From Panorpa germanica (lineage: Eukaryota > Arthropoda > Insecta > Mecoptera > Panorpidae), in the NCBI GenBank assembly GCA_963678705.1, contig CAVMBN010000158.1, positions 496,001 to 560,000 of the forward strand: 64,000 nucleotides of DNA. Reading direction: 5' to 3'. Made by a program: the position numbers and the translations under genes. Below, piece by piece: positions 12,694 through 26,863 of this stretch. The notes under the pieces were generated by a model. The model searched no databases, was not told the origin of the DNA, and saw only the letters and a program-made list of their open reading frames with translations. The stretch's first letter is position 1. Every line of letters starts with the position of its first letter.

Positions 12694-14279
12694 ACGTCCT
12701 TGTAAACCAATACGTCGGTCTTCCTTTTTGTATTAAGTCCAATCTGTCTTGCCAGAGCTTATGCATATATGCATTCATCTCTTTGGCAATATATTTGGTA
12801 TCGTCTCCAGACTTTTATCCTACAGCCGCATTAACTTTAAATCCTCGAAATTTGTCGCATTAATTTTAAATCATAAAAATTTGATTTTTTCAGTTCTAGC
12901 GTAATTTGTACTTGAGTAAGTGCATGAGTGATTTTTAAATCTAAAGGTTTTGTTCTCAATATCACTTGCACCTCTTCTGTAGATACAGTTCTGCAACAAC
13001 GCGTCATCGTCAATAACATAGTTCTTTGCATGGAAGATCTGGAAGATTGATCCTGTAATACCATGCCGAAGCACAATACACAACTATTAGCATAAATGCC
13101 CCCTTGTATAGTGTCGGCATAGTTGCCGAGTTTAAGCTTCATTCCGTCCTTGTGACACGCGCAAGGTGTGTTACAAGCTTATTCTTCGTTGTTACTGTGT
13201 TTGTTTCGTAGCTTTGTAGCTTCAAGAAATTACAGATTTTATATATAGCAGGTCGAGAACGGCTTTCTAGGGTTTCTGTACTATTTGCACCGATAAGGAT
13301 CACATTATCGTTGGCAAAACATATGTCTACACAACCTTTCGAGTGAGAAACACAGTTCTCGTCGAATACCATGTTCCAGAGCTCAGGCCCCATTACAGAT
13401 CGCTGAGGACAACCTTTAGATAGTTGCCTTTTTATGGAACGGTAATCGGTTTGTAAAATAATGTTCGACAATGAAAATAGTTCTCCATAGCGCAGTAGAC
13501 GTACCTATAGGTTTTTGCCGCTCTAATTCTTTGAAGGTCACTTGGCCACCGGACATCAACAAAGACACACTGAATTTCTATAAATATCTCATATACATAC
13601 TTGTACTTATGCCTACTTACTTACCATTTGTTTGTTACCATTGAATGTTCATGAACGATCAATCACTATTTCCAAGAAAACCGCATATATTGTTCACTTA
13701 ATCACTTATAGCAATTAATACACTCTTATTATTATTTAAAACACGCATTTATATAAACTAATTCTTGTGTTTTAATATTATTTATAGTTAATGTTATTCG
13801 ACTTACTTGATAGTGGGCGGCAACCTTTTGTCTTCCGTATATATGTAGTGTTTATATGAGGTCTTCCTTATATATCTCTACAGATTTCTTGAATTTTAAA
13901 CCACTTGATGTTTTAGCACTAACACTAACCTAATTATTATCACTTTTTTTGTCTATCGCACTTATTAATGTCTAATAACAAACATCAAAGTTACAAATTT
14001 GAGGTTATGTTTATAAGACCGCGTGTACGCGTAATGAAAAATTCGTTTTTAACACTGGTTTCCAACTGTCAAACTTTTGTAAAAACACTTTGTTTAGGGT
14101 AAATTAACACAAATTTAAAACAAACTTAAATACTTTTCGTTTGAAAAAGTATTCATATAATTTATTTAATTTTTTTCCATAATTAATTTCTCACTTTTAA
14201 TCACTTTTTTCACCTAAAGTAGCAGGAGCCGATCACAAACATAGTAGATAGGAACCACTTGTGTTGCAAAGCAATATTA
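12694..14279. repeat. Satellite copy 9, type E (RT relic 12694-13663, minus)
   Basis: 1586 bp. Shares the ENKT variant with copy 4. It has a private ATG to ATA change on the minus strand (RSIKRQ instead of RSMKRQ). Confidence 0.95.
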
Positions 14280-15865
14280 ACGTCCTTGTAAACCAATACG
14301 TAGGTCTTCCTTTTTGTATTAAGACCCATCTGTCTTGCCAGAGCTTATGCATATATGCATTCATCTCTTTGGCAATATATTTGGTATCGTCTTCAGACTT
14401 TTATCCTACAGCCGCATTAACTTTAAATCCTCGAAATTTGTCGCATTAATTTTAAATTATCAAAATTTGATTTTTTCAGTTCTAGCGTAATTTGTACTTG
14501 AGTAAGTGCATGAGTGATTTTTAAATCTAAAGGAATTGTCCCCAATATCACTTGCACCACTTCTGTAGATACAGTTCTGCAACAACGCGTCATCGTCAAT
14601 AACATAGTTCATTGCATGGAAGATCTGAAAGATTGATCCTGTAATACCATGCCGAAGCACAATACACAACTATTAGCATAAATGCCCCCTTGTATAGTGT
14701 CGGCATAGTTGCCGAGTTTAAGCTTCATTCCGTCCTTGTGACACGCGCAAGGTGTGTTACAAGTTTATCAATTGTTGTTACTGTATTTGTTTCGTAGCTT
14801 TGTAGCTTCAAGAAACTACAGATTTTATATATAGCAGGTCGAGAACGGCTTTCTAGGGTTTCTGTACTATTTGCACCGATAAGGATCACATTATCGTTGG
14901 CAAAACATATGTCTACACAACCTTTCGAGTGAGAAACACAGTTCTCGTCGAATACCATGTTCCAGAGCTCAGGCCCCATTACAGATCGCTGAGGACAACC
15001 TTTAGATAGTTGCCTTTTCATGGAACGGTAATCGGTTTGTAAAATAATGTTCGACAATGAAAATAGTTCTCCATAGCGCAGTAGACGTACCTATAGGTTT
15101 TTGCCGCTCTAATTCTTTGAAGGTCACTTGGCCACCGGACATCAACAAAGACACACTGAATTTCTATAAATATCTCATATACATACTTGTACTTATGCCT
15201 ACTTACTTACCATTCGTTTGTTACCATTGAATGTTCATGAACGATCAATCACTATTTCCAAGAAAACCGCATATATTGTTCACTTAATCACTTATAGCAA
15301 TTAATACACTCTTATTATTATTTAAAACACGCATTTATATAAACTAATTCTTGTGTTTTAATATTATTTATAGTTAATGTAATTCGACTTACTTGATAGT
15401 GGGCGGCAACCTTTTGTCTTCCGTATATATGTAGTGTTTATATGAGGTCTTCCTTATATATCTCTACAGATTTCTTGAATTTTAAACCACTTGATGTTTT
15501 AGCACTAACACTAACCTAATTATTATCACTTTTTTTGTCAATCGCACTTATTAATGTCTTATATCAAACATCAAAGTTACAAATTTGAGGTTATGTTTAT
15601 AAGACCGCGTGTACGCGTAATGAAAAATTCGTTTTTAACACTGGTTTCCAACTGTCAAACTTTTGTAAAAACACTTTGTTTAGGGTAAATTAACACAAAT
15701 TTAAAACAAACTTAAATACTTTTCGTTTGAAAAAGTATTCATATAATTTATTTAATTTTTTTCCATAATTAATTTCTCACTTTTAATCACTTTTTTCACC
15801 TAAAGTAGCAGGAGCCGATCACACACATAGTAGATAGGAACCACTTGTGTTGCAAAGCAATATTA
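14280..15865. repeat. Satellite copy 10 (RT relic 14280-15249, minus)
   Basis: 1586 bp. Unlike its neighbours it has GTAGGTC and GACCCAT, giving WQDRW on the minus strand, as in the right-hand copies. It also carries ATTGCATGG in place of TTTGCATGG near 14610. Confidence 0.95.
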
Positions 15866-17451
15866 ACGTCCTTGTAAACCAATACGTCGGTCTTCCTTTT
15901 TGTATTAAGTCCAATCTGTCTTGCCAGAGCTTATGCATATATGCATTCATCTCTTTGGCAATATATTTGGTATCGTCTCCAGACTTTTATCCTACAGCCG
16001 CATTAACTTTAAATCCTCGAAATTTGTCGCATTAATTTTAAATCATCAAAATTTGATTTTTTCAGTTCTAGCGTAATTTGTACTTGAGTAAGTGCATGAG
16101 TGATTTTTAAATCTAAAGGAATTGTCCCCAATATCACTTGCACCTCTTCTGTAGATACAGTTCTGCAACAACGCGTCATCGTCAATAACATAGTTCTTTG
16201 CATGGAAGATCTGGAAGATTGATCCTGTAATACCATGCCGAAGCACAATACACAACTATTAGCATAAATGCCCCCTTGTATAGTGTCGGCATAGTTGCCG
16301 AGTTTAAGCTTCATTCCGTCCTTGTGACACGCGCAAGGTGTGTTACAAGCTTATTATTCGTTGTTACTGTGTTTGTTTCGTAGCTTTGTAGCTTCAAGAA
16401 ATTACAGATTTTATATATAGCAGGTCGAGAACGGCTTTCTAGGGTTTCTGTACTATTTGCACCGATAAGGATCACATTATCGTTGGCAAGACATATGTCT
16501 ACACAACCTTTCGAGTGAGAAACACAGTTCTCGTCGAATACCATGTTCCAGAGCTCAGGCCCCATTACAGATCGCTGAGGACAACCTTTAGATAGTTGCC
16601 TTTTCATGGAACGGTAATCGGTTTGTAAAATAATGTTCGACAATGAAAATAGTTCTCCATAGCGCAGTAGACGTACCTATAGGTTTTTGCCGCTCTAATT
16701 CTTTGAAGGTCACTTGGCCACCGGACATCAACAAAGACACACTGAATTTCTATAAATATCTCATATACATACTTGTACTTATGCCTACTTACTTACCATT
16801 TGTTTGTTACCATTGAATGTTCATGAACGATCAATCACTATTTCCAAGAAAACCGCATATATTGTTCACTTAATCACTTATAGCAATTAATACACTCTTA
16901 TTATTATTTAAAACACGCATTTATATAAACTAATTCTTGTGTTTTAATATTATTTATAGTTAATGTAATTCGACTTACTTGATAGTGGGCGGCAACCTTT
17001 TGTCTTCCGTATATATGTAGTGTTTATATGAGGTCTTCCTTATATATCTCTACAGATTTCTTGAATTTTAAACCACTTGATGTTTTAGCACTAACACTAA
17101 CCTAATTATTATCACTTTTTTTGTCTATCGCACTTATTAATGTCTAATAACAAACATCAAAGTTACAAATTTGAGGTTATGTTTATAAGACCGCGTGTAC
17201 GCGTAATGAAAAATTCGTTTTTAACACTGGTTTCCAACTGTCAAAGTTTTGTAAAAACACTTTGTTTAGGGTAAATTAACACAAATTTAAAACAAACTTA
17301 AATACTTTTCGTTTGAAAAAGTATTCTTATAATTTATTTAATTTTTTTCCATAAATAATTTCTCACTTTTAATCACTTTTTTCACCTAAAGTAGCAGGAG
17401 CCGATCACACACATAGTAGATAGGAACCACTTGTGTTGCAAAGCAATATTA
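15866..17451. repeat. Satellite copy 11 (RT relic 15866-16835, minus)
   Basis: 1586 bp. The FAND box is changed further, to LAND (GGCAAGAC near 16490). It carries RRGASDIGDN. Confidence 0.95.
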
Positions 17452-18944
17452 ACGTCCTTGTAAACCAATACGTCTAACGCATAACTTCATACGCATTAAC
17501 TTAAAATCCTCGAAATTTGTCGCATTAATTTTAAATCATCAAAATTTGATTTTTTCAGTTCTAGCGTAATTTGTACTTGAGTAAGTGCATGAGTGATTTT
17601 TAAATCTAAAGGAATTGTCCCCAATATCACATGCACCACTTCTGTAGATACAGTTCTGCAACAACGCGTCATCGTCAATAACATAGTTCTTTGCATGGAA
17701 GATCTGGAAGATTGATCCTGTAATACCATGCCGAAGCACAATACACAACTATTAGCATAAATGCCCCCTTGTATAGTGTCAGCATAGTTGCCGAGTTTAA
17801 GCTTCATTCCGTCCTTGTGACACGCGCAAGGTGTGTTACAAGTTTATTATTCGTTGTTACTGTATTTGTTTCGTAGCTTTGTAGCTTCAAGAAACTACAG
17901 ATTTTATATATAGCAGGTCGAGAACGGCTTTCTAGGGTTTCTGTACTAGTTGCACCGATAAGGATCACATTATCGTTAGCAAAACATATGTCTACACAAC
18001 CTATTGAGTGAGAAACACAGTTCTCGTCGAATACCATGTTCCAGAGCTCAGGCCCCATTACAGATCGCTAAGGACAACCTTTAGATAGTTGCCTTTTCAT
18101 GGAACGGTAATCGGTTTGTAAAATAATGTTCGACAATGAAAATAGTTCTCCATAGCGCAGTAGACGTACCTATAGGTTTTTGCCGGTCTAATTCTTTGAA
18201 GGTCACTTGGCCACCGGACATCAACAAAGGCACACTGAATTTCTATAAATATCTCATATACATACTTGTACTTATGCCTACTTACTTACCATTTGTTTGT
18301 TACCATTGAATGTTCATGAACGATCAATCACTATTTCCAAGAAAACCGCATATATTGTTCACTCAATCACTTATAACAATTAATACACTCTCATTATTAT
18401 TTAAAACACGCATTTATATAAACTAATTCTTGTGTTTTAATATTATTTATAGTTAATGTTATTCGACTTACTTGATAGTGGGCGGCAACCTTTTGTCTTC
18501 CGTATATTTGTAGTGTTTACATGAGGTCTTCCTTATATATCTCTACAGATTTCTTGAATTTTAAACCACTTGATGTTTTAGCACTAACTCTAACCTAATT
18601 ATTATCACTTTTTTTGTCTATCGCACTTATTAATGTCTTCTATCAAACATCAAAGTTACAAATTTGATGTTATGTTTATAAGACCGCGTGTACGCGTAAT
18701 AAAAAATTCGTTTTTAACACTGGTTTCCAACTGTCAAACTTTTGTAAAAACACTTTGTTTAGGGTAAATTAACACAAATTTAAAACAAACTTAAATACTT
18801 TTCGTTTGAAAAAGTATTCATATAATTTATTTAATTTTTTTCCATAATTAATTTCTCACTTTTAATCACTTTTTTCACCTAAAGTAGCAGGAGCCGATCA
18901 CACACATAGTAGATAGGAACCACTTGTGTTGCAAAGCAATATTA
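17452..18944. repeat. Satellite copy 12, internally deleted (RT relic 17452-18328, minus)
   Basis: 1493 bp. After AATACGTC (about 17474) the segment holding the ATGCATATATGCAT palindrome and the WQ motif is gone. In its place is a short unrelated stretch (TAACGCATAACTTCATAC) before the unit resumes at GCATTAACTT. The relic has a stop in the GCPQ region (CGCTAAGGAC near 18067). Confidence 0.93.
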
Positions 18945-20520
18945 ACGTCCTTGTAAACCAATACGTCGGTCTTCCTTTTTGTATTAAGTCCAATCTGTCT
19001 TGCCAGAGCTTATGCATATATGCATTCATCTCTTTGGCAATATATTTGGTATCGTCTCCAGACTTTTATCCTACAGCCGCATTAACTTTAAATCCTCGAA
19101 ATTTGTCGCATTAATTTTAAATCATCAAAATTTGATTTTTTCAGTTCTAGCGTAATTTGTACTTGAGTAAGTGCATGAGTGATTTTTAAATCTAAAGGAA
19201 TTGTCCCCAATATCACTTGCACCACTTCTGTAGATACAGTTCTGCAACAACGCGTCATCGTCAATAACATAGTTCTTTGCATGGAAGATCTGGAAGATTG
19301 ATCCTGTAATACCATGCCGAAGCACAATACACAACTATTAGCATAAATGCCCCCTTGTATAGTGTCGGCATAGTTGCCGAGTTTAAGCTTCATTCCGTCC
19401 TTGTGACACGCGCAAGGTGTGTTACAAGTTTATCAATTGTTGTTACTGTATTTGTTTCGTAGCTTTGTAGCTTCAAGAAACTACAGATTTTATATATAGC
19501 AGGTCGAGAACGGCTTTCTAGGGTTTCTGTACTATTTGCACCGATAAGAATCACATTATCGTTGGCAAAACATATGTCTACACAACATTTCGAGTGAGAA
19601 ACACAGTTCTCGTCGAATACCATATTCCAGAGCTCAGGCCCCATTACAGATCGCTGAGGACAACCTTTAGATAGTTGCCTTTTCATGGAACGGTAATCGG
19701 TTTGTAAAATAATGTTCGACAATGAAAATAGTTCTCCATAGCGCAGTAGACGTACCTATAGCTTTTTGCCGCTCTAATTCTTTGAAGGTCACTTGGCCAC
19801 CGGACATCAACAAAGACACACTGAATTTCTATAAATATCTCATATACATACTTGTACTTATGCCTACTTACTTACCATTTGTTTGTTACCATTGAATGTT
19901 CATGAACGATCAATCACTATTTCTAAGAAAACCGCATATATTGTTCACTTAATCACTTATAACAATTAATACACTCTTATTATTATTTAAAACACGCATT
20001 TATATAAACTAATTCTTGTGTTTTAATATTATTTATAGTTAATGTTATTCGACTTACTTGATAGTGGGCGGCAACCTTTTGTCTTCCGTATATATGTAGT
20101 GTTTATATGAGGTCTTCCTTATATATCTCTACAGATGTCTTGAATTTTAAACCACTTGATGTTTTAGCACTAACACTAACCTAATTATTATCAATTTTTT
20201 TGTCTATCGCACTTATTAATGTCTTCTATCAAACAACAAAGTTACAAATTTGATGTTATGTTTATAAGACCGCGTGTACGCGTAATGAAAAATTCGTTTT
20301 TAACACTGGTTTCCAACTGTCAAACTTTTGTAAAAACACTTTGTTTAGGGTAAATTAACACAAATTTAAAACAAACTTAAATACTTTTCGTTTGAAAAAG
20401 TATTCATATAATTTATTTAATTTTTTTCCATAATTAATTTCTCACTTTTTTCACCTAAAGTAGCAGGAGCCGATCACACACATAGTAGATAGGAACCACT
20501 TGTGTTGCAAAGCAATATTA
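18945..20520. repeat. Satellite copy 13, type I, 10-bp deletion (RT relic 18945-19914, minus)
   Basis: 1576 bp. Ten bases are lost between two CACTTTT direct repeats near 20445, the same deletion as in copy 23. Confidence 0.95.
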
Positions 20521-22106
20521 ACGTCCTTGTAAACCAATACGTCGGTCTTTCTTTTTGTATTAAGTCCAATCTGTCTTGCCAGAGCTTATGCATATATGCA
20601 TTCATCTCTTTGGCAATATATTTGGTATCGTCTCCAGACTTTTATCCTACAGCCGCAATAACTTTAAATCCTCGAAATTTGTCGCATTAATTTTAAATCA
20701 TCAAAATTTGATTTTTTCAGTTCTAGCGTAATTTGTACTTGAGTAAGTGCATGAGTGATTTTTAAATCTAAAGGAATTGTCCCCAATATCACTTGCACCA
20801 CTTCTGTAGATACAGTTCTGCAACAACGCGTCATCGTCAATAACATAGTTCTTTGCATGGAAGATCTGGAAGATTGATCCTGTAATACCATGCCGAAGCA
20901 CAATACACAACTATTAGCATAAATGCCCCCTTGTATAGTGTCGGCATAGTTGCCAAAATTAAGCTTCATTCCGGCCTTGTGACACGCGCAAGGTGTGTTA
21001 CAAACTTATTATTCGTTGTTACTGTATTTGTTTCGTAGCTTTGTAGCTTCAAGAAACTACAGATTTTATATATAGCAGGTCGAGAACGGCTTTCTAGGGT
21101 TTCTGTACTATTTGCACCGATAAGGATCACATTATCGTTGGCAAAACATATGTCTACACAACATTTCGAGTGAGAAACACAGTTCTCGTCGAATACCATG
21201 TTCCAGAGCTCAGGCCCCATTACAGATCGCTGAGGACAACCTTTAGATAGTTGCCTTTTCATGGAACGGTAATCGGTTTGTAAAATAATGTTCGACAATG
21301 AAAATAGTTCTCCATAGCGCAGTAGACGTACCTATAGCTTTTTGCCGCTCTAATTCTTTGAAGGTCACTTGGCCACCGGACATCAACAAAGACACACTGA
21401 ATTTCTATAAATATCTCATATACATACTTGTACTTATGCCTACTTACTTACCATTTGTTTGTTACCATTGAATGTTCATGAACGATCAATCACTATTTCT
21501 AAGAAAACCGCATATATTGTTCACTTAATCACTTATAACAATTAATACACTCTTATTATTATTTAAAACACGCATTTATATAAACTAATTCTTGTGTTTT
21601 AATATTATTTATAGTTAATGTTATTCGACTTACTTGATAGTGGGCGGCAACCTTTTGTCTTCCGTATATTTGTAGTGTATATATGAGGTCTTCCTTATAT
21701 ATCTCTACAGATTTCTTGAATTTTAAACCACTTGATGTTTTAGCACTAACTCTAACCTAATTATTATCACTTTTTTTGTCTATCGCACTTATTAATGTCT
21801 TCTATCAAACATCAAAGTTACAAATTTGATGTTATGTTTATAAGACCGCGTGTACGCGTAATAAAAAATTCGTTTTTAACACTGGTTTCCAACTGTCAAA
21901 CTTTTGTAAAAACACTTTGTTTAGGGTAAATTAACACAAATTTAAAACAAACTTAAATACTTTTCGTTTGAAAAAGTATTCATATAATTTATTTAATTTT
22001 TTTCCATAATTAATTTCTCACTTTTAATCACTTTTTTCACCTTAAGTAGCAGGAGCCGATCACACACATAGTATATAGGAACCACTTGTGTTGCAAAGCA
22101 ATATTA
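20521..22106. repeat. Satellite copy 14, type N (RT relic 20521-21490, minus)
   Basis: 1586 bp. Type N markers (MKLNF, TRPE) as in copies 2 and 5, but without the extra T in CCTTATATA. Confidence 0.95.
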
Positions 22107-23692
22107 ACGTCCTTGTAAACCAATACGTCGGTCTTCCTTTTTGTATTAAGTCCAATCTGTCTTGCAAGAGCTTATGCATATATGCATTCATCTCTTTGGC
22201 AATATATTTGGTATCGTCTCCAGACTTTTATCCTACAGCCGCATTAACTTTAAATCCTCGAAATTTGTCGCATTAATTTTAAATCATTAAAATTTGATTT
22301 TTTCAGTTCTAGCGTAATTTGTCCTTGAGTAAGTGCATGAGTGATTTTTAAATCTAAAGGAATTGTCTTCAATATCACTTGCACCTCTTTTGTAGATACA
22401 GTTCTGCAACAACGCGTCATCGTCAATAACATAGTTCTTTGCATGGAAGATCTGGAAGATTGATCCTGTAATACCATGCCGAAGCACAATACACAACTAT
22501 TAGCATAAATGCCCCCTTGTATAGTGTCGGCATAGTTGCCGAGTTTAAGCTTCATTTCGTCCTTGTGACACGCGCAAGGTGTGTTACAAGCTTATTATTC
22601 GTTGTTACTGTGTTTGTTTCGTAGCTTTGTAGCTTCAAGAAATTACAGATTTTATATATAGCAGGTCGAGAACGGCTTTCTAGGGTTTCTGTACTATTTG
22701 CACCGATAAGGATCACATTATCGTTGGCAAAACATATGTCTACACAACCTTTCGAGTGAGAAACACAGTTCTCGTCGAATACCATGTTCCAGAGCTCAGG
22801 CCCCATTACAGATCGCTGAGGACAACCTTTAGATAGTTGCCTTTTCATGGAACGGTAATCGGTTTGTAAAATAATGTTCGACAATGAAAATAGTTCTCCA
22901 TAGCGCAGTAGACGTACCTATAGGTTTTTGCCGCTCTAATTCTTTGAAGGTCACTTGGCCACCGGACATCAACAAAGACACACTGAATTTCTATAAATAT
23001 CTCATATACATACTTGTACTTATGCCTACTTACTTACCATTTGTTTGTTACCATTGAATGTTCATGAACGATCAATCACTATTTCTAAGAAAACCGCATA
23101 TATTGTTCACTTAATCACTTATAACAATTAATACACTCTTATTATTATTTAAAACACGCATTTATATAAACTAATTCTTGTGTTTTAATATTATTTATAG
23201 TTAATGTTATTCGACTTACTTGATAGTGGGCGGCAACCTTTTGTCTTCCGTATATATGTAGTGTTTATATGAGGTCTTCCTTATATATCTCTACAGATTT
23301 CTTGAATTTTAAACCACTTGATGTTTTAGCACTAACACTAACCTAATTATTATCACTTTTTTTGTCTATCGCACTTATTAATGTCTTCTATCAAACATAA
23401 AAGTTACAAATTTGATGTTATGTTTATAAGACCGCGTGTACGCGTAATGAAAAATTCGTTTTTAACACTGGTTTCCAACTGTCAAACTTTTGTAAAAACA
23501 CTTTGTTTAGGGTAAATTAACACAAATTTAAAACAAACTTAAATACTTTTCGTTTGAAAAAGTATTCATATAATTTATTTAATTTTTTTCCATAATTAAT
23601 TTCTCACTTTTAATCACTTTTTTCACCTAAAGTAGCAGGAGCTGATCACACACATAGTAGATAGGAACCACTTGTGTTGCAAAGCAATATTA
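22107..23692. repeat. Satellite copy 15 (RT relic 22107-23076, minus)
   Basis: 1586 bp. It shares CTTGCAAGAG, TTGTCCTTGAG and GTCTTCAAT with copy 17, two units away, a sign of a two-unit block. Confidence 0.95.
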
Positions 23693-25278
23693 ACGTCCTT
23701 GTAAACCAATACGTCGGTCTTCCTTTTTGTATTAAGTCCAATCTGTCTTGCCAGAGCTTATGCATATATGCATTCATCTCTTTGGCAATATATTTGGTAT
23801 CGTCTCCAGACTTTTATCCTACAGCCGCATTAACTTTAAATCCTCGAAATTTGTCGCATTAATTTTAAATCATCAAAATTTGATTTTTTCAGTTCTAGCG
23901 TAATTTGTACTTGAGTAAGTGCATGAGTGATTTTTAAATCTAAAGGAATTGTCCCCAATATCACTTGCACCACTTCTGTAGATACAGTTCTGCAACAACG
24001 CGTCATCGTCAATAACATAGTTCTTTGCATGGAAGATCTGGAAGATTGATCCTGTAATACCATGCCGAAGCACAATACACAACTATTAGCATAAATGCCC
24101 CCTTGTATAGTGTCGGCATAGTTGCCGAGTTTAAGCTTCATTCCGTCCTTGTGACACGCGCAAGGTGTGTTACAAGTTTATCAATTGTTGTTACTGTATT
24201 TGTTTCGTAGCTTTGTAGCTTCAAGAAACTACAGATTTTATATATAGCAGGTCGAGAACGGCTTTCTAGGGTTTCTGTACTATTTGCACCGATAAGGATC
24301 ACATTATCGTTGGCAAAACATATGTCTACACAACATTTCGAGTGAGAAACACAGTTCTCGTCGAATACCATGTTCCAGAGCTCAGGCCCCATTACAGATC
24401 GCTGAGGACAACCTTTAGATAGTTGCCTTTTCATGGAACGGTAATCGGTTTGTAAAATAATGTTCGACAATGAAAATAGTTTTCCATAGCGCAGTAGACG
24501 TACCTATAGCTTTTTGCCGCTCTAATTCTTTGAAGGTCACTTGGCCACCGGACATCAACAAAGACACACTGAATTTCTATAAATATCTCATATACATACT
24601 TGTACTTATGCCTACTTACTTACCATTTGTTTGTTACCATTGAATGTTCATGAACGATCAATCACTATTTCTAAGAAAACCGCATATATTGTTCACTTAA
24701 TCACTTATAACAATTAATACACTCTTATTATTATTTAAAACACGCATTTATATAAACTAATTCTTGTGTTTTAATATTATTTATAGTTAATGTTATTCGA
24801 CTTACTTGATAGTGGGCGGCAACCTTTTGTCTTCCGTATATATGTAGTGTTTATATGAGGTCTTCCTTATATATCTCTACAGATTTCTTGAATTTTAAAC
24901 CACTTGATGTTTTAGCACTAACACTAACCTAATTATTATCACTTTTTTTGTCTATCGCACTTATTAATGTCTTCTATCAAATATCAAAGTTACAAATTTG
25001 ATGTTATGTTTATAAGACCGCGTGTACGCGTAATAAAAAATTCGTTTTTAACACTGGTTTCCAACTGTCAAACTTTTGTAAAAACACTTTGTTTAGGGTA
25101 AATTAACACAAATTTAAAACAAACTTAAATACTTTTCGTTTGAAAAAGTATTCATATAATTTATTTAATTTTTTTCCATAATTAATTTCTCACTTTTAAT
25201 CACTTTTTTCACCTAAAGTAGCAGGAGCCGATCACACACATAGTATATAGGAACCACTTGTGTTGCAAAGCAATATTA
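23693..25278. repeat. Satellite copy 16, type I (RT relic 23693-24662, minus)
   Basis: 1586 bp. Type I markers, lying between the paired copies 15 and 17. Confidence 0.95.
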
Positions 25279-26863
25279 ACGTCCTTGTAAACCAATACGT
25301 CGGTCTTCCTTTTTGTATTAAGTCCAATCTGTCTTGCAAGAGCTTATGCATATATGCATTCATCTCTTTGGCAATATATTTGGTATCGTCTCCAGACTTT
25401 TATCCTACAGCCGCATTAACTTTAAATCCTCAAAATTTGTCGCATTAATTTTAAATCATTAAAATTTGATTTTTTCAGTTCTAGCGTAATTTGTCCTTGA
25501 GTAAGTGCATGAGTGATTTTTAAATCTAAAGGAATTGTCTTCAATATCACTTGCACCTCTTCTGTAGATACAGTTCTGCAACAACGCGTCATCGTCAATA
25601 ACATAGTTCTTTGCATGGAAGATCTGGAAGATTGATCCTGTAATACCATGCCGAAGCACAATACACAACTATTAGCATAAATGCCCCCTTGTATAGTGTC
25701 GGCATAGTTGCCGAGTTTAAGCTTCATTCCGTCCTTGTGACACGCGCAAGGTGTGTTACAAGCTTATTATTCGTTGTTACTGTGTTTGTTTCGTAGCTTT
25801 GTAGCTTCAAGAAATTACAGATTTTATATATAGCAGGTCGAGAACGGCTTTCTAGGGTTTCTGTACTATTTGCACCGATAAGGATCACATTATCGTTGGC
25901 AAAACATATGTCTACACAACCTTTCGAGTGAGAAACACAGTTCTCGTCGAATACCATGTTCCAGAGCTCAGGCCCCATTACAGATCGCTGAGGACAACCT
26001 TTAGATAGTTGCCTTTTCATGGAACGGTAATCGGTTTGTAAAATAATGTTCGACAATGAAAATAGTTCTCCATAGCGCAGTAGACGTACCTATAGGTTTT
26101 TGCCGCTCTAATTCTTTGAAGGTCACTTGGCCACCGGACATCAACAAAGACACACTGAATTTCTATAAATATCTCATATACATACTTGTACTTATGCCTA
26201 CTTACTTACCATTTGTTTGTTACCATTGAATGTTCATGAACGATCAATCACTATTTCCAAGAAAACCGCATATATTGTTCACTTAATCACTTATAACAAT
26301 TAATACACTCTCATTATTATTTAAAACACGCATTTATATAAACTAATTCTTGTGTTTTAATATTATTTATAGTTAATGTTATTCGACTTACTTGATAGTG
26401 GGCGGCAACCTTTTGTCTTCCGTATATTTGTAGTGTTTATATGAGGTCTTCCTTATACATCTCTACAGATTTCTTGAATTTTAAACCTTTGATGTTTTAG
26501 CACTAACACTAACCTAATTATTATCACTTTTTTAGTCTATCGCACTTATTAATGTCTTATATCAAACATCAAAGTTACAAATTTGAGGTTATGTTTATAA
26601 GACCGCGTGTATGCGTAATGAAAAATTCGTTTTTAACACTGGTTTCCAACTGTCAAACTTTTGTGAAAACACTTTGTTTAGGGTAAATTAACACAAATTT
26701 AAAACAAACTTAAATACTTTTCGTTTGAAAAAGTATTCATATAATTTATTTAATTTTTTTCCATAATTAATTTCTTACTTTTAATCACTTTTTTCACCTA
26801 AAGTAGCAGGAGCCGATCACACACATAGTAGATAGGAACCACTTGTGTTGCAAAGCAATATTA
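25279..26863. repeat. Satellite copy 17 (RT relic 25279-26248, minus)
   Basis: 1585 bp. Pairs with copy 15. It has lost two bases (AAACCTTTGATG near 26486). Confidence 0.95.
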
